This document shows positions 1 to 6,087 of a stretch of 6,184 bases of DNA, one piece after another. The stretch comes from Gammaproteobacteria bacterium (lineage in GTDB: Bacteria > Pseudomonadota > Gammaproteobacteria > Tenderiales > Tenderiaceae), in NCBI GenBank assembly GCA_024276775.1, contig JAJRWO010000193.1:1-6184 (forward strand), written 5' to 3'. Under the pieces are notes generated by a model. It was not told the DNA's origin, ran no database searches, and worked only from the letters and a program-made list of their open reading frames with translations. The stretch's first letter is position 1. Every line of letters begins with the position of its first letter. The position numbers and the translations under genes are program-made.

Positions 1-930
1 AAGAGCGTCAAAGAAGCCAATATCATTGCCGACATCTATGACCACACCATGGACATTATCGTCCGTGCTGAACTGATGGGCGGCTGGCATGCCCTGTCGG
101 CACAGGATGTATTCGACATGGAATATTGGGACCTGGAACAGGCCAAGCTGCGCAAGGGTGGCAAGCCCGCAACGTTCCAGGGCGAAATTGCCCTGATCAC
201 GGGTGCCGCCTCTGGCATCGGCAAGGCCTGTGTTGCATCCATGCTGACCCGTGGTGCAACGGTCATCGCCCTGGATATAAACCCTGCCATCGAAACGCTT
301 TTTAACCGTGCTGATGTGCTGGGTATTAGCTGTGATGTGGCCGATGATACGCAACTAATCAATGCCATCAAACAAGGTGCTGCTCACTTTGGTGGTATCG
401 ATATGTTAGTGCTGAATGCGGGCATCTTTCCCGCTGGCTGTAAGATTTCAGCGCTGAGCTCAGATGAATGGCGCAAGGTGATGAACACCAATCTCGATGC
501 TAATTTGGTACTACTGCGAGAGGTCTACCCATTTCTGAGGCTGGCTCCCAACGGTGGCCGCGTGGTGGCAATGGGTTCAAAAAACGTTCTCGCACCTGGC
601 CCCGGCGCCATCGCCTACTCGGCATCAAAAGCAGCATTAACACAGATGACCCGTGTTGCCGCGCTAGAATGGGGCGGTGAAAATATTCGCATCAACACCC
701 TGCATCCAGACTGCGTTTTTGATACCGGCATCTGGACCGATGAGGTATTGGCAGCACGCGCCAAACACTACGACCTGACGGTGGCTGAATACAAACGCAA
801 AAATATTTTAAAGACCGAGGTCACCAGTTTTGATGTGGCTGAGCTAACAGCCGAACTTTGCGGTTCGTTGTTTGCAAAAACCACCGCCGCACAATTGCCT
901 ATTGATGGTGGTAATGACCGGGTAATATAG
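1..930 (+). CDS. Bifunctional class II aldolase/short-chain dehydrogenase, C-terminal dehydrogenase part (5' end outside window)
   Basis: The frame is open from base 1 and ends at TAG 928-930, so the gene starts upstream; the ATG at 49 is internal. The first ~60 residues (including DVFDMEYWDLEQAKL) match the linker that joins an N-terminal class II aldolase/adducin domain to a dehydrogenase in the RhaD-like fusion family. The rest is a Rossmann-fold short-chain dehydrogenase: glycine-rich TGAASGIG at 199-222, Asp in LDIN after the second strand (suggesting NAD over NADP), NAG near 415, NTN near 487, and catalytic Ser (MGSKN), Tyr and Lys of YSASK at 616-630. The C-terminus PIDGGNDRVI is typical of the family. 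Known members split a sugar phosphate or oxidise a sugar-derived aldehyde/alcohol in the cytoplasm; the substrate here cannot be read. The lipoprotein gene follows after 32 bp on the same strand. The dehydrogenase assignment is secure; the fusion is inferred from the linker, because the aldolase domain is not visible. Confidence 0.88.
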   Translation, partial: KSVKEANIIADIYDHTMDIIVRAELMGGWHALSAQDVFDMEYWDLEQAKLRKGGKPATFQGEIALITGAASGIGKACVASMLTRGATVIALDINPAIETLFNRADVLGISCDVADDTQLINAIKQGAAHFGGIDMLVLNAGIFPAGCKISALSSDEWRKVMNTNLDANLVLLREVYPFLRLAPNGGRVVAMGSKNVLAPGPGAIAYSASKAALTQMTRVAALEWGGENIRINTLHPDCVFDTGIWTDEVLAARAKHYDLTVAEYKRKNILKTEVTSFDVAELTAELCGSLFAKTTAAQLPIDGGNDRVI

Positions 931-962
931 CGTTTACATCTCAAACCAAGCAGGGGAAATCC

Positions 963-1157
963 ATGAATGCTTATAAAATGATATTGGTTCTAACATTTTT
1001 CATCGTTAGCGGCTGTTCCGATAATGTCGATAAAGTGACCGATGAACATGTTTTTAAAACACAAACGGACGTCCTCGACAAGGCCCAAAAAATAGAACAA
1101 TCAATCATGGATGCCGCCGAGCAACAAAAAGCCAAGATTAACGAACAAAGTTATTAA
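963..1157 (+). CDS. Small putative outer-membrane lipoprotein, function unknown
   Basis: This is a 64-residue protein with a type II signal peptide: Lys5, a hydrophobic stretch at residues 6-15, and lipobox V15-S16-G17-C18. Cleavage before Cys18 would leave a 47-residue lipidated mature protein. Ser at +2 rather than Asp favours Lol transport to the outer membrane. The mature part is charged, rich in Glu, Asp, Lys and Gln with almost no aromatics, and looks helical (VLDKAQKIEQSIMDAAEQQ), so a short helix or coiled coil at the periplasmic face is likely. A strong ribosome site, AGGGGAA at 952-958, lies 4 bases before the ATG, which supports a real gene despite its size. It follows the aldolase/dehydrogenase gene by 32 bp and precedes ettA by 92 bp. 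No domain is recognised and no function is assigned. Confidence 0.8.
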   Translation: MNAYKMILVLTFFIVSGCSDNVDKVTDEHVFKTQTDVLDKAQKIEQSIMDAAEQQKAKINEQSY

Positions 1158-1162
1158 TAGCA

Positions 1163-1198
1163 CGCCATTCCGTCCCATACTCAAGGGTCGAAATGGCG
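1163..1198. repeat. Short inverted repeat between the lipoprotein gene and ettA
   Basis: CGCCATT (1163-1169) and AATGGCG (1192-1198) are perfect 7-bp arms around a 22-base loop, which holds a further CCC/GGG pair (1174-1176 with 1185-1187). The downstream side is A-rich (GAAAAACC), not T-rich, so it is not a canonical intrinsic terminator on the + strand. It could be an mRNA-stabilising hairpin at the 3' end of the lipoprotein message or part of the ettA leader. It may also be chance. Confidence 0.35.
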
Positions 1199-1249
1199 AA
1201 AAACCAGCAAGACACCTTAAATTAACTTTTAAATACGGACATCTAAACC

Positions 1250-2920
1250 ATGGCCCAATACATCTACACAATGAACCGGGTGAGCAAAGTTGTTGCCCCA
1301 AAGCGCACCATTATCAAGGACATTTCATTGTCATTTTTCCCGGGTGCCAAGATCGGCCTGCTAGGCTTAAACGGCGCGGGAAAATCCACCGTCATCCGTA
1401 TTATGGCCGGTGTCGATAAAGAGTACGAAGGTGAAGCCCGGCCACAACCTGGCATCAAAATTGGTTACCTGCCACAAGAACCCAATCTTGATCCAAACAA
1501 GGACGTGCGCGGCAATGTTGAAGAAGCCCTGGGTGAAATCAAACAGGCCATGACCCGTCTCGATGAAGTCTATGCCGCCTATGCTGAACCCGATGCCGAC
1601 TTTGATGCCTTGGCCAAGGAACAAGGCGAGCTGGAAAACATCATTCAGGCGGGTGATGCCCACAACCTCGACCGTAAACTTGAGATTGCCGCCGATGCCT
1701 TGCGCCTGCCTCCCTGGGATGCAGATGTCACTAAACTCTCCGGCGGTGAACGTCGCCGCGTGGCGCTGTGCAAACTGATTCTATCAGCCCCCGACATGCT
1801 GCTGCTGGATGAACCCACCAATCACCTCGATGCTGAATCAGTGGCCTGGCTGGAACACTTCCTGCGCGAGTTTGAAGGTACCGTCGTCGCCGTTACCCAT
1901 GACCGTTATTTCCTTGATAACGTCGCTGGCTGGATTCTGGAGCTTGATCGTGGTCGTGGCATCCCCTGGGAAGGCAACTACTCTTCCTGGCTGGAACAAA
2001 AAGAGGCCCGTCTGGAGCAGGAAGAAAAAAGTGAAGGCGCACGCATCAAAGCAGTGAAATCCGAGTTGGAATGGGTGCGCAGTAACGCCAAAGGCCGTCA
2101 TGCAAAAAGCAAAGCCCGTTTATCCCGTTATGAAGAGATGGCCAGCCAAAGCTTTGAGGCGCGCAACGAAACCAACGAGCTGTTTATTCCCCCCGGCCCA
2201 CGCTTGGGTGATAAGGTCATTGAGGCCGTTAATTTGAACAAGGGCTTTGGTGATCGCCTGCTGATTCAAGACCTCAACTTCAACCTGCCACGCGGTGGCA
2301 TTGTTGGCGTCATCGGCCCCAATGGTGCAGGTAAGTCCACCCTGTTCAAAATGCTAATGGGCATGGAACAAGCTGACAGTGGTGAACTAAACATTGGTGA
2401 CACCGTGCAACTGGCTTATGTTGATCAAAGCCGTGACACACTGGATGACAACAAGACAGCCTGGGAAGAGATTTCAGATGGCCAGGATATCATCACGGTG
2501 AATGGTATGCAGATCAACTCACGCGCTTATCTCAGCCGTTTCAACTTCAAGGGTGGCGATCAACAAAAACGTGTTGGCGACCTGTCCGGTGGTGAACGTA
2601 ACCGCCTGCACCTGGCCAAACTGCTACAAAGCGGCGGCAATCTCTTGCTACTCGATGAACCCACCAATGACCTGGACATTGAAACCCTGCGCGCCCTGGA
2701 AGAAGCATTGCTGGAATTCGCGGGTTGTGCCGTGGTGATCTCGCATGATCGCTGGTTCCTTGATCGCATCGCTACTCACATGCTCGCCTTTGAAGGTAAC
2801 AGCCATGTGGAATGGTTTGAAGGCAACTACGCCGATTACGAAGAGGACAAAAAACGCCGCCTGGGTGATGACGCGGCATCACAACCACAGCGCATAACCT
2901 ACAAAAAGTTCAGTGGCTAA
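1250..2920 (+). CDS. ettA: Energy-dependent translational throttle protein EttA (ABC-F ATPase)
   Basis: This 556-residue soluble ABC-F protein has two ATP-binding cassettes and no membrane segments. Domain 1 has Walker A GLNGAGKST (residues 39-47), signature LSGGE (163-167), Walker B MLLLDEPT with catalytic Glu188, and the switch His in THDRY. Domain 2 has Walker A GPNGAGKST (356-364), signature LSGGE (445-449), and LLLLDEPT with Glu470. The two glutamates sit at the same numbers as in E. coli EttA (555 aa). The EttA arm (about 95-139) and the charged inter-domain linker (about 242-322, containing RSNAKGRHAKSKARL) are both present. Known EttA binds the ribosomal E site and restrains the first elongation steps when ADP is high. 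The ATG at 1250 gives the family N-terminus MAQYIYTMNRV. Its ribosome site is poor (CGGA at 1236-1239, 10 bases away). All key residues are intact, so it should be functional. It is monocistronic or co-transcribed with the lipoprotein gene. Confidence 0.97.
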   Translation: MAQYIYTMNRVSKVVAPKRTIIKDISLSFFPGAKIGLLGLNGAGKSTVIRIMAGVDKEYEGEARPQPGIKIGYLPQEPNLDPNKDVRGNVEEALGEIKQAMTRLDEVYAAYAEPDADFDALAKEQGELENIIQAGDAHNLDRKLEIAADALRLPPWDADVTKLSGGERRRVALCKLILSAPDMLLLDEPTNHLDAESVAWLEHFLREFEGTVVAVTHDRYFLDNVAGWILELDRGRGIPWEGNYSSWLEQKEARLEQEEKSEGARIKAVKSELEWVRSNAKGRHAKSKARLSRYEEMASQSFEARNETNELFIPPGPRLGDKVIEAVNLNKGFGDRLLIQDLNFNLPRGGIVGVIGPNGAGKSTLFKMLMGMEQADSGELNIGDTVQLAYVDQSRDTLDDNKTAWEEISDGQDIITVNGMQINSRAYLSRFNFKGGDQQKRVGDLSGGERNRLHLAKLLQSGGNLLLLDEPTNDLDIETLRALEEALLEFAGCAVVISHDRWFLDRIATHMLAFEGNSHVEWFEGNYADYEEDKKRRLGDDAASQPQRITYKKFSG

Positions 2921-2932
2921 TGAGAACAGCCC

Positions 2933-2999
2933 CCTAGGGGTTGTTTGCAATCACCTTCATTCAGGTCATTGGAAACGCTCCCCTAGGTTTGTTTTTTGT
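2933..2999 (+). terminator. Long-hairpin intrinsic terminator of ettA
   Basis: Thirteen bases after the ettA stop, CCTAGGGG (2933-2940) pairs with CCCCTAGG (2980-2987). Inside it, GTTT (2943-2946) pairs with AAAC (2973-2976), CAAT (2948-2951) with ATTG (2968-2971) and ACCT (2953-2956) with AGGT (2963-2966), closing on the 6-base loop TCATTC. That is 20 pairs broken by a few small mismatches. The run TTTGTTTTTTGTT (2988-3000) follows the stem, as expected for + strand termination. It reaches the minE stop codon. On the - strand the hairpin is followed by GGGCTGTTCTCATT, which is poorer in T, so it may stop min transcripts only weakly. Confidence 0.85.
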
Positions 3000-3268
3000 T
3001 AGGCAACTTCGTTTTGTTTTTCGGGTAAGGCGATATTAAGTTCCAAAATCTCGCAATCACCATCCTTCTCAAGATTGATTTTGATGTCATCAAGATCAAT
3101 ATGTGTGTACTTGCTAATAACCGCTAACAGTTCTTTCTGTAATGCAGGCAGATAGTCAGGGCCACTGTCCGTCGCATGCTCTCGTGACAGGATTAGCTGC
3201 AGACGTTCTTTGGCAACCGACGCTGTCTTTTTGCGCCTACGGGTTAAATAATCAAGAATTGACATCAT
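2999..3268 (-). CDS. minE: Cell division topological specificity factor MinE
   Basis: This 89-residue protein is the usual MinE length. The N-terminal amphipathic segment (MSILDYLTRRRKKTA) is the membrane-targeting part. It is followed by AKERLQLILSREHA, which matches the MinD-contacting region of the family. The C-terminal part (YLPALQKELLAVISKYTHIDLDDIKINLEKDGDCEILELNIALPE, shown here as its two conserved blocks around YLPALQKELLAVISKY and ILELNIALP) is the dimerising topological-specificity domain. MinE stimulates MinD ATPase and drives pole-to-pole oscillation, so that MinC acts away from midcell. The ATG at 3268-3266 directly abuts the minD stop (TAA 3271-3269). A second ATG follows at 3265-3263 and gives a start more like E. 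coli MinE, with 88 residues. Only a weak GGA lies upstream, so translation is probably coupled to minD. Confidence 0.96.
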   Translation of the reverse strand: MMSILDYLTRRRKKTASVAKERLQLILSREHATDSGPDYLPALQKELLAVISKYTHIDLDDIKINLEKDGDCEILELNIALPEKQNEVA

Positions 3269-4078
3269 TTAGGTTCCAAATAAACGTTTCAGAAAACTCT
3301 TTTTCTTGGTATCGAGAAAGCGCATCGGCAGGTCTTCACCCAGAAAACGGCTAACAAGATCCTGATAAGCCTGACCACTGTTGCTAACCTCATCGCGCAC
3401 CACCGGCACACCAGCGTTAGACGCGTGCAATACCGCCCCAGATTCAGGGATAACCGCCAACAAATCAATCCCCAACAACTCCTGAATATCCTCGATAGTA
3501 AGCATCTCTCCGGTCTCCACACGGCTGGCAGAATAACGGGTCACAACAAGATGTTCCTTAATCGGCTCCAAATCTTCTTCGGCACGCTTGGACTTGGCAC
3601 CGAGAAGACCCAAAATGCGGTCAGAATCACGCACCGATGAAACTTCAGGATTGGTAACAATCAACGCCTCATCAGCAAAATAGAGCGCCATCATGGCACC
3701 TTTTTCGATACCCGCCGGGGAGTCGCAGATAATGTAATCAAAACTTTCGCGTAGTTCGTCAATCACCTTGCCCACACCCTCAATGGTAAATGCATCTTTA
3801 TCGCGCGTCTGTGAAGCCGGCAAAATGAAGAGATTGTTGTGAGCTTTGTCACGGATCAACGCTTGTTTCAGGCTCGCTTCACCATTAATGACATTAACAA
3901 AGTCATAAACAACACGGCGTTCACAGCCCATAATCAAATCCAGATTACGCAAGCCCACATCGAAATCGATAACCGCCGTTTTGTGACCACGAATGGCAAG
4001 GCCCGTCGCAAAGCTTGCACTGGTAGTGGTTTTACCTACCCCTCCTTTGCCAGATGTAACAACAACAACCTTAGACAA
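3269..4078 (-). CDS. minD: Septum site-determining ATPase MinD
   Basis: This 269-residue deviant Walker A ATPase is the length of E. coli MinD (270). SGKGGVGKTT carries signature Lys11 and Lys16, Asp40 lies in FDVGLRNLD, and DSPAGIE is at 119-125. The C-terminal KKKSFLKRLFGT is the amphipathic membrane-targeting helix. MinD dimerises with ATP on the inner membrane, recruits MinC, and is released when MinE triggers hydrolysis. The start is TTG at 4078-4076, with AGGAG at 4090-4086 seven bases upstream. An in-frame TAA (4093-4091) just upstream rules out an earlier start, and the next in-frame Met is residue 50, beyond the P-loop. minC ends 72 bp upstream and minE begins immediately after the stop codon. 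All functional residues are intact. Confidence 0.97.
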   Translation of the reverse strand: MSKVVVVTSGKGGVGKTTTSASFATGLAIRGHKTAVIDFDVGLRNLDLIMGCERRVVYDFVNVINGEASLKQALIRDKAHNNLFILPASQTRDKDAFTIEGVGKVIDELRESFDYIICDSPAGIEKGAMMALYFADEALIVTNPEVSSVRDSDRILGLLGAKSKRAEEDLEPIKEHLVVTRYSASRVETGEMLTIEDIQELLGIDLLAVIPESGAVLHASNAGVPVVRDEVSNSGQAYQDLVSRFLGEDLPMRFLDTKKKSFLKRLFGT

Positions 4079-4085
4079 GCTATGT

Positions 4086-4090
4086 CTCCT
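4086..4090 (-). promoter_or_regulatory. Ribosome binding site of minD (fixes the TTG start)
   Basis: AGGAG on the - strand, seven bases before TTG 4078-4076. It is the strongest Shine-Dalgarno match in the operon. With the in-frame stop codon at 4093-4091 it leaves TTG as the only start that keeps the MinD P-loop. Confidence 0.85.
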
Positions 4091-4150
4091 TTAATGTTAA
4101 ATAAAATCAAATGTCCATATTGACCGCAGCAGCCCTGGTAAACACACCGG

Positions 4151-4993
4151 TTATTGGCCCAAGGGAATAATCTTAATATGCGTACCATCCAAAAAGATAC
4201 GCACCGCACGGCTATAAATATCTTTTGCCGAACCATCTTCAAACACCTGATAATTACCGGCAACCGCAACCAACTCAGCCTCCATCGATTGGGTGAAAAT
4301 ACTAGCACTGTTATCCCCCAGCACACCAGCCAAAGCCCGACCGCGCAAAGGGGCATAAATGTGAATATTACCATCGGCAATCACTTCCGCACCAGCATTG
4401 ACCGCAGCCAATACAACCAAATCACCACCACGGGCATAAATTTTCTGCCCCGAACGCACCGGCTGCGATATCACCTTGGCAGGCAGCGCCACAGGCTTTG
4501 GGGCAGCCATCTCAACGTTACTCGGAGCTGTTGTTGTTTTTTCCTGGCTGCTTGGAAGTGAGGATGCGCTGCGTGGTGTTGCGCTGCTCCCACCCTTCAA
4601 AACGGCCAAGCCAGCGGCAATTGCAGCCTCAGCCTGCTCCGGACTGGCCTGCCTGACACCCACAGGCACCAAATGAACCTGCCGCAGCAAAACACACAGA
4701 GCAGGCAAGTCCAGCACGCTGGCCTGATCATCAAGATGATCGAGTTCAATCACCACAGGGGCATGTTTAAAAAAGCGCAGATGCTGGGCCAAACGCTGAG
4801 ATAAATCCTCGGCGATCAGCGCCAAATCCACGCTTTGCAAGCGCAGTACCGGCAAAGTGAACATAGAACCCTTGATCTCAAGCGCCGCAGAACCCGGTTC
4901 CGAGCGCGAAATCGAGGTCGAGCTAAAATCAAATTTGGGGTTGTCGTCGAGAGGAAGCATTGCTTCCGTTTTATTATCTACATCAGACTGCAA
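4151..4993 (-). CDS. minC: Septum site-determining protein MinC (FtsZ assembly inhibitor)
   Basis: MinC blocks FtsZ polymerisation where MinD holds it on the membrane. The N-terminal domain lies at about residues 40-137 (FTLPVLRLQSVDL, VVIELDHLDD, LPVGVRQAS-type core). A Ser/Ala/Pro/Thr-rich linker follows at about 138-172. The C-terminal beta-helix domain, at about 173-280, has the family RSGQ (180-183), AGAEVIADGNIHIYAPLRGR and LVAVAGNYQVF, and binds MinD. The predicted start is TTG 4993-4991, with GGAG (5004-5001) seven bases upstream. The first in-frame ATG, codon 12 (4960-4958), has only GGAAG two bases away and would give 269 residues. Even so, the protein is longer than E. coli MinC (231), through an acidic N-terminal extension of about 35 residues and the long linker. 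It is first in the min operon. The identity is certain; the start is likely but not proven. Confidence 0.95.
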   Translation of the reverse strand: MQSDVDNKTEAMLPLDDNPKFDFSSTSISRSEPGSAALEIKGSMFTLPVLRLQSVDLALIAEDLSQRLAQHLRFFKHAPVVIELDHLDDQASVLDLPALCVLLRQVHLVPVGVRQASPEQAEAAIAAGLAVLKGGSSATPRSASSLPSSQEKTTTAPSNVEMAAPKPVALPAKVISQPVRSGQKIYARGGDLVVLAAVNAGAEVIADGNIHIYAPLRGRALAGVLGDNSASIFTQSMEAELVAVAGNYQVFEDGSAKDIYSRAVRIFLDGTHIKIIPLGQ

Positions 4994-5000
4994 TCTATTG

Positions 5001-5004
5001 CTCC
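5001..5004 (-). promoter_or_regulatory. Ribosome binding site of minC
   Basis: GGAG on the - strand with a 7-base spacer to TTG 4993-4991. The spacing is standard, whereas the in-frame ATG 33 bases downstream lacks a properly spaced site. This supports TTG as the minC start. Confidence 0.6.
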
Positions 5005-5053
5005 AAAAACGCGGTGGATGGCGCAGTGTAAAATACCATAAAAACCAGATAAG

Positions 5054-5086
5054 ATTTTAGCATAGTAAAGTGGACCCCATAGTCAA
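5054..5086 (-). promoter_or_regulatory. Candidate promoter of minCDE across the insertion-sequence junction
   Basis: Reading toward minC, TTGACT (5086-5081, five of six to the sigma-70 -35) lies inside the insertion-sequence end. After 16 bases comes TATGCT (5064-5059, four of six to the -10), whose first base is the last base of the inverted repeat and whose remainder is host DNA. Overlapping it, TGCTAAAAT (5062-5054) is an extended -10: TG, one base, then TAAAAT (five of six). The TAAAAT is 21 bases from TTGACT, too far for that pair, so either box set could be used. Transcription would begin about 55 bases before the minC TTG. A weaker pair (TTATCT and TACACT) lies further in, near 5024-5050. 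Confidence 0.5.
5064..5079. repeat. Terminal inverted repeat of the IS, minC-proximal end
   Basis: AGTAAAGTGGACCCCA, the exact reverse complement of 6088-6103. The minC-proximal end is the 3' end of the element relative to its transposase. Confidence 0.92.
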
Positions 5087-5104
5087 GACAAAAACCACCT
5101 GAGT

Positions 5105-5738
5105 TTAAGTTGTACTTTCCAGTTCACATACAGCTGCACGGCTCTGTCCCGGTTCTGCCATGGCCTCTGGCGCTGACGTTTCTTTACCAAATCTGTCCAC
5201 AATCATCGCCCTACCACCTTGACCACTTTCATAAACCCGGTTTGGGGTTTGATTGGAAAGTGACTGATGGGAGCGCTCGTCGTTGTAGAAGATGAAATAT
5301 TCCGACAGTCCGATCAGTCGTTCTCCCATGCTCGCATAGCCCTTGACGTGTCCCGTGACGCTTCTGGACGGGTTCGGTACTCCATACCGTCACGGCAACG
5401 CCACGCAGCAGGTAGGGGTAGACCTTGTTCTGTGGATGGCGGCGGCTGGTGTTGGGGTCAGGTGCCATTCCGGCCAAGCCCATGCAACGCATCAGTCGCT
5501 GCACCCGTTTGCGGTTGACCTCATGCCCTTTGCTTTTCAGGAACACTACCATCCGCCTACTGCCGTAGAAAAGATGGCGGGTATACGCTTCATCGATCAA
5601 TCGACACAGCAAGAGATCCGTCTCGTCCACAGCGATTGGCTGACGCTGTGCGTAGAGCGTTGAACGCGCCACCTCGGTCAACTCACATTGGCGTACCAGC
5701 GGAATCTCATGTTTCCGCTCAATCTATGACCGGCGCAT
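5105..5738 (-). pseudogene. IS3-family transposase orfB (integrase domain), broken
   Basis: It begins at ATG 5738-5736, which overlaps the orfA stop by one base (TAATG), but an in-frame TAG (5726-5724) follows after four codons. The same frame then reads IERKHEIPLVRQCELTEVARSTLY, LFYGSRRM, NRKRVQRLMRCMGLAG, YPYLLRGVAVT and VWST, all typical of OrfB, up to about 5376. The first catalytic Asp (expected after VWST) is Glu here. The segment with the second Asp and the catalytic Glu is absent: the text jumps within a few codons to a different frame reading RSV..VKGYASMGERL and FYNDERSHQSLSNQTPNRVYESG, which normally lies after the catalytic Glu and runs to TAA at 5107-5105. About 100 residues are thus deleted, together with a frame change. 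Four residues usually found before VWST also seem missing. The product cannot catalyse transposition. Confidence 0.9.
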
Positions 5739-6038
5739 TATGGGAGGCTGATCCCGGACTTTTTTTCAGCCAGTCCAGCTCCATCTTCAGCTTGCCAATC
5801 TCACTAAACAGCTTCTCCGGCTGTTGGTGTTCGGCAGCAGGCTTGTGGGGCCTCGCTTACCCTCAAACAGATGCTTCGCCTGCTCCTGAATGGCCTTCTT
5901 CCACTGACCCACCTGCACGGAGTGAACTCCATACGCCTGACCAATCTCGTTGATTGTCTACACGCCTTTGAGTGCTTCAAGACCTACCTTTGCCTTGAAC
6001 TCTGCTGTGTGTACCTTGCGTTTCTTCTTCTCGCTCAT
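5738..6038 (-). pseudogene. IS3-family orfA (helix-turn-helix DNA-binding protein), broken
   Basis: The start is ATG 6038-6036, preceded by AGGAA (6049-6045). It reads MSEKKKRKVHTAEFKAKVGLEALKGV, then an in-frame TAG (5960-5958), then TINEIGQAYGVHSVQVGQWKKAIQEQAKHLFEGKRGP, the usual helix-turn-helix region that binds the terminal repeats. Near 5844 the frame shifts: PAAEHQQPEKLFSEIGKLKMELDWLKK, a leucine-zipper-like segment, continues in another frame. At the A7 run (5766-5760), where relatives have an A-rich slippery sequence for programmed frameshifting into orfB, one A appears to be missing. The usual ending KSGISLP and stop TAA (5740-5738) are therefore in yet another frame. Several independent lesions point to long decay. 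Confidence 0.88.
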
Positions 6039-6087
6039 TACCTGTTCCTCAGATCCTGGGGTACAGCTTAAATTACTGTCTGGAATC

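Noticed and set aside
49..51. ATG at 49 as start of a stand-alone dehydrogenase gene
   Set aside because: The frame is open to base 1 and the residues on both sides of this Met belong to the conserved linker of the aldolase/dehydrogenase fusion family, so it is internal.
1111..1419. A + strand open frame bridging the lipoprotein gene and ettA
   Set aside because: It overlaps both real genes in another frame, its protein has no family features, and no ribosome site precedes it.
2921..2998. Equally strong two-way terminator serving minE as well
   Set aside because: On the - strand the hairpin is not followed by a T run, so only + strand termination is well supported.
4154..4561. Long + strand open frame opposite minC, and similar ones opposite minD and minE
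   Set aside because: These are antisense shadows of well-conserved genes, with no recognisable protein content.
5267..5663. + strand open frames inside the insertion sequence
   Set aside because: The - strand shows clear, though broken, OrfB homology over the same bases; the + frames are its complement.
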